A stretch of DNA of 38,472 bases from Pseudomonadota bacterium (GCA_029779845.1 JAKOZT010000120.1:1-38472), one strand, 5' to 3'. Counted from the stretch's first letter, positions 17,909 to 31,680 are shown. Numbers and translations: made by a program. Notes: generated by a model not told the origin, from the sequence alone.

Positions 17909-19162
17909 CTATTGCTTGGTCTTCGCAGCCGCAGCGAGCTTGTCCATCGCCTGCGCGGCCGTCATCTTGTCGTCGTTCCAGAACTGCGAGACCACGTCCT
18001 TCATCGCGCCTTCGACGGCCGAGGGCACCGCCATGCCGTGCGCGATCGAGGGCAGCAGCGAGCCGGCCTTGGAGCTGGCGACGAAGTCGGCCGACGAGGC
18101 CTTGGCGCAATCGTCGAACTTGTCGAGCTTCATGTTCAGCCGCACCGGGATCGAGCCCTTGTTGAGATTGAACACCTCCTGGAACTCGGGCGACATGATC
18201 GCCGCGGCGAGGTCCTGCTGCGCCTTCTGGTTGGCGGGGTCCTTCAGCTTGAACAGCGCGAAGCTGTCGACGTTGTAGGTGTAGCTCTTCGCGGTGCCGG
18301 GCGCGGCCACGCACGCGAAGTCCTTGCCCGGCACCTTGCCGGCGGCGAGGAACTCGCCCTTGGCCCAGTCGCCCATCAGCTGCATGCCGGCCTCGCCCTT
18401 GATGACCATCGCGGTGGCGAGGTTCCAGTCGCGCCCCGGCGCGTTCTTGTCGGTGTAGCCCTTCACCTTCTTGAAGGTCTCGAGCACCTTCTGCATCGTC
18501 GGGCCCTTGAGCGAGCCGGCGTCGAGCTGCACCAGCGCCTTGCGGTAGAAGTCGGGTCCGCCGACGCCCAGCGCCACGCTCTCGAAGGTGGTGAAGTCCT
18601 GCCAGTTCTGGCCGCCGTGCGCGACCGGCACGATGCCGGCCTTCTTCAAGGCTTCGGCGGCGACGAAGAACTCGTCCCAGGTGGTCGGCAGCTTGGCGCC
18701 GGCCTTCTTGAAGGCTTCCGGGTTCGCCCACAGCCAGTTGACGCGGTGCACGTTGACCGGCGCGGCGACGTAGTTGCCCTTGTACTTGAGGCCGTCGGCG
18801 ATCACCTTGGGCAGCAGCTCGTCCCACTTCTCGGCCTTGGCGACGCCGTCCATGTTGGCCAGCACGCCCTCGCGCGCCCACTCCTGGATCGACGGCCCCT
18901 TGATCTGCGCCGCCGCCGGCGCGTTGCCTGAGACCACGCGCGACTTCAGCACCGTCATCGCCGAATCGCCGCCGCCGCCGGCCACCGCGAAGTCCTTCCA
19001 GGTGTGGCCCTTCTTCTGCATCGTCGCCTTCAGCTCGGAGGCGGCCTTGGCCTCGCCGCCGGAGGTCCACCAGTGCAGCACCTCGACCTCGCCGGCCTGC
19101 GCCATCGTGGCGCTCATCAGGCCGGCGGCGGCCAGCGACAGGGAAATGCGGGTCATGGACAT
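17909..19162 (-). CDS. gtsA: Glucose/mannose-type sugar-binding protein (GtsA-like)
   Basis: Periplasmic solute-binding protein of 417 residues with a cleavable signal peptide (about 1-23, ending in AQA). The mature start GEVEVLHWWTSGGEAKA, the WKDFAVAGGGGDSAMTVLKSR block, NVHRVNWLW, AHGGQNWQDFTTFESV, GMQLMGDWAKGE and NKGSIPVR closely match, from memory, GtsA of the Pseudomonas glucose transporter. GAGGAG lies a few bases before the ATG. It is the first gene of the transporter operon, with paired TTAA boxes and a possible promoter upstream, and repeats downstream that probably raise its level over the permeases. The sugar is inferred; mannose or glucose is most likely. Confidence 0.93.
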   Translation of the reverse strand: MSMTRISLSLAAAGLMSATMAQAGEVEVLHWWTSGGEAKAASELKATMQKKGHTWKDFAVAGGGGDSAMTVLKSRVVSGNAPAAAQIKGPSIQEWAREGVLANMDGVAKAEKWDELLPKVIADGLKYKGNYVAAPVNVHRVNWLWANPEAFKKAGAKLPTTWDEFFVAAEALKKAGIVPVAHGGQNWQDFTTFESVALGVGGPDFYRKALVQLDAGSLKGPTMQKVLETFKKVKGYTDKNAPGRDWNLATAMVIKGEAGMQLMGDWAKGEFLAAGKVPGKDFACVAAPGTAKSYTYNVDSFALFKLKDPANQKAQQDLAAAIMSPEFQEVFNLNKGSIPVRLNMKLDKFDDCAKASSADFVASSKAGSLLPSIAHGMAVPSAVEGAMKDVVSQFWNDDKMTAAQAMDKLAAAAKTKQ

Positions 19163-19226
19163 GCGTGTCTCCTCGGATGGGTCCGGTTTAGGAAGTGTTC
19201 AGCTTGTTGAATCAAGCGGGGCGGAT

Positions 19227-19243
19227 GTTAAAGAGGCGTTAAG
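19227..19243. promoter_or_regulatory. Paired TTAA boxes upstream of gtsA
   Basis: GTTAAA-N5-GTTAAG carries two TTAA tetramers (19228 and 19239) exactly 11 bp apart, the spacing of direct-repeat sites bound by OmpR/PmrA-type regulators. TTAA is rare in this GC-rich DNA. The boxes lie 65-81 bases before the gtsA start. A candidate -35 (TTGATT, read on the - strand, 19210-19215) is 11 bp from the boxes; the -10 is not clear. The same spacing occurs at 21446-21462. Confidence 0.5.
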
Positions 19244-19272
19244 GTTACGGCAAGAGCACGTTCACCCCGGAT

Positions 19273-20724
19273 TTACCCTAGCCTCGGCAGCCTCAACCTC
19301 ACCCTCAACCCCTTCGGCGCCGCGCCCTCCAGCGCCACCTCGCCGCCGTGGCGCTCGGCGATCTCCTTGACGATCGAGAGCCCCAGCCCGCAGCCGTCGC
19401 CTTGCAGCGTGGCGCGCGCGAAGCGCTCGAAGACACGCTCGCGGTCCGCCGGCGCGATGCCGGGACCGTCGTCTTCCACCTCGATCTGCGCATCCGGGCC
19501 GAGCGCGCGCACGCGCACCGTCACCGCGGCGCCGCGGCCGGCGTAGCGCAGCGCGTTGTCGATCAGGTTGGCGATGGCCTCGCGCAGCAGCAGCGGATTG
19601 CCGTGCACAGCGATCGTTTCGCCGCCGTCGCCGTCCTCGAAGCCGAGATCGATGCCGGCCTGGCGCGCGCGCGGCACCCATTCGGCCGCCACCTCGCCGG
19701 CCAGCTTCGCCAGCTCGACACGCGCACGGCCTTGGGCGGCAGCCGACTCGGGCTCGGCGCGCGCCAGCGTCAGCAGCTGGTTGACGAGGTGCGCGCTGCG
19801 CGTGGCGCTCTCGTGCACGCGCTGCAGGCGCGCGCGCAGCGCCGGGTCGCTCGTCTCGTTGAGCGCCAGCTCGGTCTGGCTCTTCAATCCGGCCAGCGGC
19901 GTGCGCAGCTGGTGCGCCGCGTCGCTGATGAAACGCCGCTGGCCGCTGACGCTCTCGTGCACCGCCGCCAGCAGCGTGTTGATCGCGCGCGCCAGCGCAT
20001 GCACCTCGCGCGGCGCCTGCTGCAGCTCGATCGGCGCGAGGTCGTCGGGCCCGCGGCCTTCGACCAGCGCGCGCATGCGCGCCAGCGGCGCCAGCCCGGC
20101 GCGGATGCCGGCCCAGACGATCATCGACATCAGCGCGATCAGCGCCGACAGCGGCAGCGCCGTGTCGAGCAGGATGCGCCCGGCCAGCTGCTCGCGGCTG
20201 GCGCGGCTGCGCGCCACCTGCACCAGCATGGTCTGCGGCGGCGCGTCGGCCTCGCCGTAGGAGAGGTACAGCGCGGCGACGCGCACGTCCAGGCGCTGGC
20301 GGCCTTCGCCCATCGCGCCGTCGTAGAAGTAGGGCTGGCCGAGGCGCGGCGCGGCGATCGCCGGCGGCGCCGGCAGGCGGTGGTTGCCGAGGATGAACTG
20401 CCCCGGCGGCGTGCTCACCATGTAGTAGACGCGGTCGTCGGGGTCGGCTTCGATGATCGCTTGCGCGGCCTTCGGGAAGTCGATGAACAGGCCGTTGCCG
20501 ATCGGCTTGACCTGGCGCGCCAGCGCCTTCGACGCGCTCGACAGCGCGGCGTCGATCGCCTGGTTGGCGTAGCGCGCGGTCAGGTTGTAGGTGAAGAAGG
20601 CGCCGGCCAGCCACAGCACCAGCTGCGGCACCAGCAGCCACAGCAGCAGGTGCCGGTGCAGCGAGCTGCCGCTCGGCGTGACGCCGGGCAGGCGGTGCAA
20701 CGCGCGCTTGAGCGGCTCCCACAT
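19273..20724 (-). CDS. TctE-type sensor histidine kinase
   Basis: Two-component sensor kinase of 483 residues. Membrane segments at about 25-45 and 186-208 enclose a periplasmic sensor region of the two-component-kinase N-terminal type found in TctE. It continues with a HAMP-like linker, the H-box FISDAAHQLRTPLAGL with phosphoacceptor His271, N-box NLIDNALRY, and ATP lid DDGPGI and GCGLGLSIVKEI. It should phosphorylate the response regulator encoded 10 bases upstream. Its stop lies 110 bases before gtsA, in the same direction, suggesting sugar- or carbon-related sensing; TctE relatives respond to tricarboxylates, so the signal is uncertain. Confidence 0.9.
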   Translation of the reverse strand: MWEPLKRALHRLPGVTPSGSSLHRHLLLWLLVPQLVLWLAGAFFTYNLTARYANQAIDAALSSASKALARQVKPIGNGLFIDFPKAAQAIIEADPDDRVYYMVSTPPGQFILGNHRLPAPPAIAAPRLGQPYFYDGAMGEGRQRLDVRVAALYLSYGEADAPPQTMLVQVARSRASREQLAGRILLDTALPLSALIALMSMIVWAGIRAGLAPLARMRALVEGRGPDDLAPIELQQAPREVHALARAINTLLAAVHESVSGQRRFISDAAHQLRTPLAGLKSQTELALNETSDPALRARLQRVHESATRSAHLVNQLLTLARAEPESAAAQGRARVELAKLAGEVAAEWVPRARQAGIDLGFEDGDGGETIAVHGNPLLLREAIANLIDNALRYAGRGAAVTVRVRALGPDAQIEVEDDGPGIAPADRERVFERFARATLQGDGCGLGLSIVKEIAERHGGEVALEGAAPKGLRVRLRLPRLG

Positions 20725-20734
20725 CGCCGCGCTC

Positions 20735-21427
<693 letters not shown>

Positions 21428-21437
21428 GGGATGCGAG

Positions 21438-21462
21438 CTTAACGGATTAACGAAAGATTAAC
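21438..21462. promoter_or_regulatory. TTAA boxes in the divergent regulator / NTF2 region
   Basis: Three TTAA tetramers start at 21439, 21447 and 21458. The last two form ATTAAC-N5-ATTAAC with an exact 11-bp period, like the pair upstream of gtsA. The site lies close upstream of the response regulator (-) and ends 5 bp before a candidate -35 for the NTF2-like gene (+), so it could repress one and activate the other. Binding by the adjacent regulator is inferred. Confidence 0.5.
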
Positions 21463-21467
21463 TTCGA

Positions 21468-21495
21468 TTGAATTCCGTATCCGAAGTGGGACACT
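21468..21495 (+). promoter_or_regulatory. Candidate promoter for the NTF2-like gene
   Basis: TTGAAT (21468-21473), a 16-bp spacer and GACACT (21490-21495), with only 6 bases from the -10 to the ATG at 21502 and no Shine-Dalgarno. The geometry suggests a leaderless transcript. The -10 is a weak match. Confidence 0.35.
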
Positions 21496-21501
21496 GCGCG
21501 C

Positions 21502-21978
21502 ATGAATGCCAACGCACAACTGATCGAGCGCTTCTATGCCGCCTTTGCACGCCGCGACGGCGCGGCGATGGCGGCCTGTTATCACCCCGAGGTGCACTTC
21601 AGCGACGAGGTGTTCGACCTGCACGGCGCCGACGCCGGGCTGATGTGGCGCATGCTGACCAGCACCGGCCGCGACTTGAGCATCGAGGTCAGCGGCATCG
21701 AGGCCGACGAACACGCAGGCCGCGCCCACTGGGACGCGCGCTACACCTTCGGCGCCACCGGCCGCAAGGTGCTCAATCGCATAGCCGCGCGCTTCGAGTT
21801 CCGCGACGGCCTGATCGTGCGCCACGTCGATCGCTTCGACTTCTGGGCCTGGTCGCGCCAGGCGCTCGGGTTGCCGGGCTGGCTGCTGGGCTGGTCACCT
21901 TACCTGCGCGCGAAGGTGCGTGCGAAGGCGGCGGCGGGGCTGGCGGCCTTCAAGCAGAAGACGGGCGGCGCGGGCTGA
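21502..21978 (+). CDS. NTF2/SnoaL-like protein
   Basis: A 158-residue protein of the nuclear transport factor 2-like (SnoaL) fold. An N-terminal helix (LIERFYAAFARRDGAAM) leads to YHPEVHFSDEVF, then strands including HWDARYTFG, ARFEFRDGLIVRHVDRFDF and WAWSRQALGL, a common bacterial layout with a C-terminal basic amphipathic tail (about 135-155). The fold hosts many small enzymes and binding proteins, so no function can be assigned. Its stop shares one base with the next start (TGATG), so it is translationally coupled to the serine hydrolase. It is divergent from the two-component system. Confidence 0.8.
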   Translation: MNANAQLIERFYAAFARRDGAAMAACYHPEVHFSDEVFDLHGADAGLMWRMLTSTGRDLSIEVSGIEADEHAGRAHWDARYTFGATGRKVLNRIAARFEFRDGLIVRHVDRFDFWAWSRQALGLPGWLLGWSPYLRAKVRAKAAAGLAAFKQKTGGAG

Positions 21979-23372
21979 TGGTGTCCGCGCGCCGCGATGC
22001 CTTCAGCCGCCGCCGCGCCGGCATCGCGCTGGCTTGCAGCCTCGGGGGTGCCTGGGCGAGCGTGACGCCTCGCCGGGCGCGCGCGCAGGGCGCGGACGCC
22101 GAAGCCCTGCTGCGCACGCAGCTCGCCGCGCAAGGCCGCGCGCTGGTGGCGGTCGAGGTCGGTTCGAGCGGCGTGCGCTACGCCGCTGCCGCGCGGCCCG
22201 GCGCCGCGGCGGTCGATGAGTCGACGCCGTTCGAGATCGGTTCCATCACCAAGACCTTCACCGCCCTGCTGCTGGCCGACGCGGCGCAGCGCGGCGCGCT
22301 GCGGCTCGACGACGCCGTCGAAGCCGTGCTGCCCGGCGAGCTGCGCCTGCGCGACCGCGCCGGCCAGTCGCTGCGCTGGCTGGACCTCGCCACGCACCGC
22401 AGCGGCCTGCCGCGGCTGGCCGGCAACATGAAGCCGGCCGACGCCGCCGACCCGTATGCCGACTACGGCTGGCGCGAGCTGGCGCAGTTCCTGCGCGGCT
22501 GGCGACCGCGCCACGCGCGCGGCGAGGTCTTCGAGTACTCCAACCTCGGCTTCGGCCTGCTCGGCCAGGCGCTCGCCTTCCAGGCCGGTGTCGGCTATGC
22601 CGAACTGCTGCGCCAGCGCATCTTCGAGCCGCTGGGCATCGGCAGCGCGCGCATCGCACGCACCGGCCAGCCCTCGGGCGTGGCGGGGCACGACGCACAA
22701 GGGCAGCCGGTGCCGGCCTGGCACTTCACCGAGGCCACGGCGGGCGCGGGCGCGATCGTCGCCGACGCGCGTGCGCTGGCGCGCTACGCGCAGGCCGCGC
22801 TGGGGCTGGTCGAACACCCGCTGCGCGACGCCTTCGCGCTGTGCCTGCGCCGCCATGCCGACGGCGCGTCGCCGATGAATCCGATGGGCCTGGCCTGGAT
22901 CCTGGCGCCGCTGAACGGGCGCACGGTGTTCAACCACGACGGCGGCACCTTCGGCTTCGCCAGCTCGCTGTGGCTGGACCCGCAGCGCCGCCGCGCGGCG
23001 GCCGTGCTGTCCAATGCGGCCGTGCCGGTGCAGGGCATCGCGCTGCACCTGCTCGACGACAGCGTGCCCTTGCCCCCGGTCCACACGCCGCCGCGCGAAG
23101 GGCGCGTCGACGCCGCCGCACTCGCCGTGCTGGCGGGCGTCTATGCGCTGAGCCCGCAGTTCAAGGTCGGCGTGCGCGCCGACGGCGAGCGGCTGTTCGC
23201 GCAGGCCACCGGCCAGGGCGAGTTCGAGCTGTTCCGCGCGGCGCAGGCGACGACGCGGCGCTTCTTCGCGCGCGTCGCCGCGCTGGAGATCGAGTTCGAC
23301 GGCGAGCAGGGCGCGCCGGCGGCCTTCACGCTGCATCAGGGCGGGCAGAAGCTGCGCTTCGTGCGCGAGTGA
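21978..23372 (+). CDS. Class C beta-lactamase-fold serine hydrolase
   Basis: Exported serine hydrolase of 464 residues in the beta-lactamase/penicillin-binding-protein superfamily (class C, EstB-like). The N-terminus has basic residues (SRRRAG) and a hydrophobic stretch to about residue 37, consistent with Sec or Tat export. The catalytic motifs are complete: SITK (Ser89, Lys92), YSN (Tyr187-Asn189) and HDGG (320-323) in place of KTG. A C-terminal domain of about 90 residues (after about 375) resembles the beta-barrel found in such esterases. It could be an esterase, D-aminopeptidase or beta-lactamase; substrate unknown. It meets the convergent sdaA gene with no gap between stop codons. Confidence 0.85.
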   Translation: MVSARRDAFSRRRAGIALACSLGGAWASVTPRRARAQGADAEALLRTQLAAQGRALVAVEVGSSGVRYAAAARPGAAAVDESTPFEIGSITKTFTALLLADAAQRGALRLDDAVEAVLPGELRLRDRAGQSLRWLDLATHRSGLPRLAGNMKPADAADPYADYGWRELAQFLRGWRPRHARGEVFEYSNLGFGLLGQALAFQAGVGYAELLRQRIFEPLGIGSARIARTGQPSGVAGHDAQGQPVPAWHFTEATAGAGAIVADARALARYAQAALGLVEHPLRDAFALCLRRHADGASPMNPMGLAWILAPLNGRTVFNHDGGTFGFASSLWLDPQRRRAAAVLSNAAVPVQGIALHLLDDSVPLPPVHTPPREGRVDAAALAVLAGVYALSPQFKVGVRADGERLFAQATGQGEFELFRAAQATTRRFFARVAALEIEFDGEQGAPAAFTLHQGGQKLRFVRE

Positions 23373-24764
<1,392 letters not shown>

Positions 24765-24777
24765 GACGAGCTCCGCC

Positions 24778-27702
<2,925 letters not shown>

Positions 27703-27727
27703 GGGACTTCCCGGCAGAGTGTGGAGA

Positions 27728-28108
27728 TCAGGCGCTCTTCAGCAGCTTGTCGTAGGCCGGCCCGTCCATCAGCTGGTCGAACTCGGCCATGCCGGCTTCG
27801 GAGATGTGCACCTTGAAGAACCAGCCGTTGCCGAGCGGGTCAGAATTCGCAAGCGACGGATCGGCGCGCAGCGCCTCGTTGACCTCGACGATCTCGCCGG
27901 TCACCGGCATGTACAGATCGGCGGCTGCTTTCACCGACTCGACCACGCCGGCCACCTCGCCCTTCTTGAAGTTCTTGCCGACCTCGGGCAGATCGACGAA
28001 GACCACGTCGCCCAGCGCGTCCTGCGCGTGGTGCGTGATGCCCACGGTGGCGGCCTCGTGGTCTTCGATGTTGATCCACTCGTGGTCGGGGGTGTACATG
28101 GTCGTCAT
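27728..28108 (-). CDS. gcvH: Glycine cleavage system H protein
   Basis: Lipoyl carrier of the glycine cleavage complex (126 residues). The lipoylated Lys60 lies in [20 protein letters not shown] at the start, [16 protein letters not shown] and the C-terminal [11 protein letters not shown] are typical. GAGGAG lies 9 bases before the ATG. It sits between gcvT (39-base gap) and gcvP. Confidence 0.97.
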   Translation of the reverse strand: MTTMYTPDHEWINIEDHEAATVGITHHAQDALGDVVFVDLPEVGKNFKKGEVAGVVESVKAAADLYMPVTGEIVEVNEALRADPSLANSDPLGNGWFFKVHISEAGMAEFDQLMDGPAYDKLLKSA

Positions 28109-28147
28109 CGGTGTTCTCCTCGGTGTGTGGTCGGTAGGGGAAAGGAT

Positions 28148-29266
28148 TCAGCCGCGGTGGTAGCGGTGCGGCGCGAACGGCATGGGGCTCACGCGCATCG
28201 GCTGGCCCTTGCCGCGCACGTCGGCATAGACCTCGTGGTTCGGCAGCGCGTGGTTGGCGGCGAGATACGCCATCGCGATCGGCTTGCCGACAGTGGGCGC
28301 GAGCGTGCCGCTGGTGACGTGGCCGAGCTTGCGGCCCTGCGCGTCGTTGACGATGGCGCCTTCGCGCACCGGAATCTTCTCCAGCCCGACCAGGCCGACA
28401 CGCTTGCAGGCCGGACCGGTGGCGAGCTGCTTGTCGATCGCCGCCGCGCCCGGGTAGCCGCCGTGGCGCTCGCCGCCGGCGCGGCGCACTTTCTGGATCG
28501 CCCAGGCCAGGCCCGCTTCGATCGGCGTGGTCTTCTCGTCGATGTCGTGGCCGTACAGGCACAGGCCGGCTTCCAGGCGCAGCGTGTCGCGCGCGCCCAG
28601 GCCGGCGGGCTTCACCTCGGGCAGGGCCAGCAGCGCCTTCGCGAGCGCCACTGCCTGCTCGGCGGGCACCGAGATCTCGTAGCCGTCTTCGCCGGTGTAG
28701 CCCGAGCGCGTGGCGAAGCACTCGATGCCGGCGATGCGGCAGGGCGCGCCGCTCATGAAGAGCAGCGCGCGCAGCTCGGGTGCGAGCCGGCCGACCGCCT
28801 CGGCCGCCTTCGGCCCCTGCACGGCCAGCAGCGCACGCTCGGGCAGCGGCTGCACGGTGCAGCGGTGCGCGATGTTCGTCTGCAGATGGCGGATGTCGGC
28901 GTCCTTGCAGCCGGCGTTGACGATCACGAGGAAGTCGCTCTCGCGCCGCGTGATCATCAGGTCGTCGAGGATGCCTCCGGCCGCATTGGTGAAGAAGCCG
29001 TAGCGCTGGCGGCCCGGCGCGAGGCCGATCACGTCGACCGGCACCAGCGATTCGAGCGCCGCCGCCGCGTCGTCGCCGGCCAGGCGCAGCTGGCCCATGT
29101 GCGAGACGTCGAACAGCGCCGCCGCTTCGCGGCAATGGCGGTGCTCGGCGAGGATGCCCTGCGGGTAGCTCACCGGCATGTCGTAGCCGGCGAAGGGCAC
29201 CATCTTGGCGCCGAGTTCGAGGTGCAGCGCGTGCAGCGGGGTGGTGCGCAGTGGAGTGTCGGACAT
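28148..29266 (-). CDS. gcvT: Glycine cleavage T protein (aminomethyltransferase)
   Basis: Tetrahydrofolate-dependent aminomethyltransferase of 372 residues that releases ammonia and forms methylene-tetrahydrofolate from aminomethyl-lipoyl GcvH. Family features: [24 protein letters not shown] near the start, LFDVSHMGQ, the NAGCKDADI stretch, [25 protein letters not shown] and [11 protein letters not shown]. The ATG at 29266 has AGGAGG 6 bases upstream; the frame is open further upstream but that part is the riboswitch. First gene of the operon. Confidence 0.97.
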   Translation of the reverse strand: MSDTPLRTTPLHALHLELGAKMVPFAGYDMPVSYPQGILAEHRHCREAAALFDVSHMGQLRLAGDDAAAALESLVPVDVIGLAPGRQRYGFFTNAAGGILDDLMITRRESDFLVIVNAGCKDADIRHLQTNIAHRCTVQPLPERALLAVQGPKAAEAVGRLAPELRALLFMSGAPCRIAGIECFATRSGYTGEDGYEISVPAEQAVALAKALLALPEVKPAGLGARDTLRLEAGLCLYGHDIDEKTTPIEAGLAWAIQKVRRAGGERHGGYPGAAAIDKQLATGPACKRVGLVGLEKIPVREGAIVNDAQGRKLGHVTSGTLAPTVGKPIAMAYLAANHALPNHEVYADVRGKGQPMRVSPMPFAPHRYHRG

Positions 29267-29269
29267 GCT

Positions 29270-29281
29270 CGCCTCCTGGCG
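29270..29281 (-). promoter_or_regulatory. Shine-Dalgarno hairpin before gcvT
   Basis: The gcvT ribosome binding site lies inside a perfect inverted repeat, CGCC-AGGA-GGCG (read on the - strand), ending 3 bases before the ATG. If it forms, the AGGAGG is partly hidden. It lies in the expression platform of the riboswitch, and could be the element that switches translation. Confidence 0.4.
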
Positions 29282-29336
29282 ATGGATCGAGGGCCTTTTG
29301 CCAACCCCGTCGCGGCTGTTCGCAGTGCCGGGTGCC

Positions 29337-29438
29337 GTGCCCTCTCTGTCCGCTTTACCTGAGAGATTGGCGGCGCGCCGTTGCCGATGCGTCGCTTGCC
29401 CCTTCGGTGGGCCCGCTCGAAGGCGTGCCTCTCTCCAG
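29337..29438 (-). promoter_or_regulatory. Glycine riboswitch, second aptamer
   Basis: Read on the - strand, CTGGAGAGAGGCACG opens the aptamer, CACCGAAGGGGCAA forms the conserved internal core, and CAATCTCTCAGGTAAAGCGG followed by ACAGAG closes it. All three blocks match the glycine riboswitch consensus. It is the aptamer nearest gcvT, 70 bases before the start codon. Confidence 0.94.
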
Positions 29439-29470
29439 CGAGGAACGCCGCGCGTCGCCGCGTGGCGCGT

Positions 29471-29557
29471 GCCAGTCCTTTTGCCTGAGCGTTCGAGCCG
29501 GGCCCTGGAGAGCGGCTCTGCGCCTTCGGCGGCTTCACGAGGAAGCTCTCTCCTGGC
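29471..29557 (-). promoter_or_regulatory. Glycine riboswitch, first aptamer
   Basis: Read on the - strand, GCCAGGAGAGAGC begins the outer stem, GCCGAAGGCGCAG is the internal core, and GAACGCTCAGGCAAAAGGAC plus CTGGC closes the stem (GCCAG/CTGGC pairing). With the second aptamer it forms the usual tandem glycine sensor upstream of gcv genes, generally turning expression on when glycine is plentiful. Bases 29267-29595 hold no other gene. Confidence 0.92.
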
Positions 29558-29583
29558 GCGGCCAGTGTAGCAGCGGGCCTGCG

Positions 29584-29589
29584 GATAAT
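29584..29589 (+). promoter_or_regulatory. -10 element for leaderless rlmD
   Basis: GATAAT ends 6 bases before the rlmD ATG at 29596, with no Shine-Dalgarno. This distance would put the transcription start at or next to the ATG. No good -35 is visible. Confidence 0.4.
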
Positions 29590-29595
29590 CCGCCC

Positions 29596-30939
29596 ATGAC
29601 ATCAGCGGAAGAATGGCTGGCGGTCGAGTCGCTCGACCTCGAAGCACAGGGCGTGGCACACGACGCCGAAGGCAAGGTGGTCTTCATCGACGGCGCGCTG
29701 CCCGGCGAGCGCGTGCGCGTGACGGTGCAGCGCCGCAAGAACAACTGGGAGCAGGCCACCGCGGTGGCCTGGCAGCGCGAAAGCTCGCAGCGCGTGCGGC
29801 CGCAGTGCCCGCACTTCGGCCACTGCGGCGGCTGCAAGATGCAGCACCTGCACGTGGCCGCGCAGGTGGCCGTCAAGCAGCGCGCGCTGGAGGATGCGCT
29901 GTGGCACCTCGGCAAGGTCAAGGCCGAGCGGCTGCTGCGGCCGATCGAAGGGCCGGCCTGGGGCTACCGCTACCGCGCGCGGCTGTCGGTGCGCTGGGTG
30001 GCGAAGAAGGGCAAGGTGCTGGTGGGCTTTCACGAGCGCAAGTCGAGCTTCGTGGCCGACATGGAGCGCTGCGAGGTGCTGCCGCCGCACCTGTCGGCGA
30101 TGCTGCTGCCGCTGCGCGAACTGGTGGCCGGCATGCAGCAGCGCGACCGGCTGCCGCAGATCGAGGTGGCGGTGGGCGATGCGGCGACGGCGCTGGTGCT
30201 GCGGCATCTGGAGCCCTTGAGCGAGCACGACCTGGCGCGGCTGCGCGCCTTCGCTGCCGAGCACGGCGTGCAGTGGTGGCTGCAGCCCAAGGGGCCGGAC
30301 AGCGTGCACCGGCTCGATGAAGGCGGCGCGGAACTCGCCTACACGCTCCCCGAGTTCGGCGTCGTGATGCCCTTCAAGCCGACCGACTTCACGCAGGTGA
30401 ACCACCAGATCAACGCCGCGCTGGTGTCGCGCGCGCTGCGCCTGCTCGGCGTGCAGCCGGGCGAGCGCGTGATCGACTGGTTCTGCGGCCTGGGCAACTT
30501 CACGCTGCCGATCGCGCGCACGGCGCGCGAGGTGCTGGGCATCGAGGGCAGCGAGGCGCTGGTGCAGCGCTCGCGCGAGAACGCGCTGCGCAACGGGCTG
30601 GCGGAGAAGGCCTCGTTCGCGGCGCGCAACCTGTTCGAGCTGCCGGCGGCGGACCTGGCCGCTTACGGCAGCGCCGACAAATGGCTGGTCGACCCGCCGC
30701 GCGAGGGCGCCTTCGCGCTTGCCAAGGCACTGGCCGAACTGCACGCCGACCCGTCGCCCGCGCCGGGCTGGCAGCCGCCGCAGCGCATCGTCTACGTCAG
30801 CTGCAACCCCGCCACGCTGGCGCGCGACGCCGGGCTGCTGGTGCACCAGGCCGGCTACCGCTGCGTGGCGGCCGGCGCGGTGAACATGTTCCCGCACACG
30901 GCGCACGTGGAGAGCATCGCGGTCTTCGAGCGCGCATGA
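29596..30939 (+). CDS. rlmD: 23S rRNA (uracil-1939-C5)-methyltransferase RlmD
   Basis: SAM-dependent methyltransferase of 447 residues making m5U1939 in 23S rRNA. An N-terminal TRAM domain (about 1-65) is followed by an iron-sulfur cysteine cluster ([10 protein letters not shown]: Cys71, Cys77, Cys80, plus a later Cys in MERCEVLPP), then the Rossmann domain with [22 protein letters not shown], the [10 protein letters not shown] motif and the catalytic cysteine in [12 protein letters not shown]. It is divergent from the gcv riboswitch and convergent with the YccA gene. Confidence 0.95.
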   Translation: MTSAEEWLAVESLDLEAQGVAHDAEGKVVFIDGALPGERVRVTVQRRKNNWEQATAVAWQRESSQRVRPQCPHFGHCGGCKMQHLHVAAQVAVKQRALEDALWHLGKVKAERLLRPIEGPAWGYRYRARLSVRWVAKKGKVLVGFHERKSSFVADMERCEVLPPHLSAMLLPLRELVAGMQQRDRLPQIEVAVGDAATALVLRHLEPLSEHDLARLRAFAAEHGVQWWLQPKGPDSVHRLDEGGAELAYTLPEFGVVMPFKPTDFTQVNHQINAALVSRALRLLGVQPGERVIDWFCGLGNFTLPIARTAREVLGIEGSEALVQRSRENALRNGLAEKASFAARNLFELPAADLAAYGSADKWLVDPPREGAFALAKALAELHADPSPAPGWQPPQRIVYVSCNPATLARDAGLLVHQAGYRCVAAGAVNMFPHTAHVESIAVFERA

Positions 30940-30941
30940 AA

Positions 30942-30963
30942 AACGGGGCCCGCAGGCCCCGTT
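30942..30963. terminator. Bidirectional terminator between rlmD and yccA-like gene
   Basis: Perfect 9-bp stem AACGGGGCC (30942-30950) / GGCCCCGTT (30955-30963) with a CGCA loop, only 2 bases after the rlmD stop. On the - strand the stem runs into TTTTTC, a good intrinsic terminator for the convergent gene; on the + strand the stem is followed by CGTTCG, which is weaker. Confidence 0.85.
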
Positions 30964-30984
30964 CGTTCGATCGGCGAAGAAGCC

Positions 30985-31680
30985 TCAGTCGTTGCTGCTC
31001 GCGATGCCGAACAGCGACAGCAGGCCCTGGAACACGTTGTACAGATCCAGGTAGACGTTCAGCGTGGCGCTGATGTAGTTGGTCTCGTAGCCGTCGCGCA
31101 CCTGCTTCAGGTCGTAGAGGATGAAGACCGAGAAGATGCCGGTGACCAGCACCGACAGCGTCAGCATCAGCGCGCTCGACTGCAGGAAGAAGTTCGCGAT
31201 CGCCGCGACGAACACCATGATCGCGCCGATGAACAGGAACTTGCCCATCGCCGACAGGTCGCGCTTGATCACGGTGGACAGCGCGGCCATGCCGAGGAAC
31301 ACCGCGCCGGTGCTGGCGAAGGCCATCATGATCAGGCTGGCGCCGTTGGCCAGGCCCAGCACCGCGCCGACCAGGCGCGACAGCATCAGGCCCATGAAGA
31401 AGGTGAAGCCCAGCAGGACCGGCACGCCTGCAGCCGAGTTCTTGGTCTTCTCGATCGCGAAGATGAAGCCGAAGGCGCCGGCCAGGAAGACCACCAGCGA
31501 GATGCCGGGCGACATCGCGCGCGCGATGCCGGTCTGCACCCCGATCCAGGCGCCGAGCACTGTCGGCACCATCGACAGCGCGAGCAGCCAGTAGGTGTTG
31601 CGCAGGACGCGGTTGCGCTGCTCGACCGAGACGCCGGACGCGGTGCCCGGGTAGCCGACAGCTTGCAGACTTTCGTTCAT
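30985..31680 (-). CDS. Bax inhibitor-1/YccA family membrane protein
   Basis: Inner-membrane protein of 231 residues with seven hydrophobic segments and the family features NTYWLLALSMVPT near the first span, FTFFMGLMLSRL, and the C-terminal LYDLKQVRDG with acidic residues then LDLYNVFQGLLSLFG. E. coli YccA interacts with FtsH and YbhL/TMBIM relatives can leak calcium; the role here is not known. GGAGG lies before the ATG. Likely monocistronic. Confidence 0.9.
   Translation of the reverse strand: MNESLQAVGYPGTASGVSVEQRNRVLRNTYWLLALSMVPTVLGAWIGVQTGIARAMSPGISLVVFLAGAFGFIFAIEKTKNSAAGVPVLLGFTFFMGLMLSRLVGAVLGLANGASLIMMAFASTGAVFLGMAALSTVIKRDLSAMGKFLFIGAIMVFVAAIANFFLQSSALMLTLSVLVTGIFSVFILYDLKQVRDGYETNYISATLNVYLDLYNVFQGLLSLFGIASSND

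Noticed and set aside
29267..29659. N-terminal extension of gcvT through the upstream region
   Set aside because: The open frame is accidental; the region is the tandem glycine riboswitch, and a strong ribosome binding site precedes the ATG at 29266.
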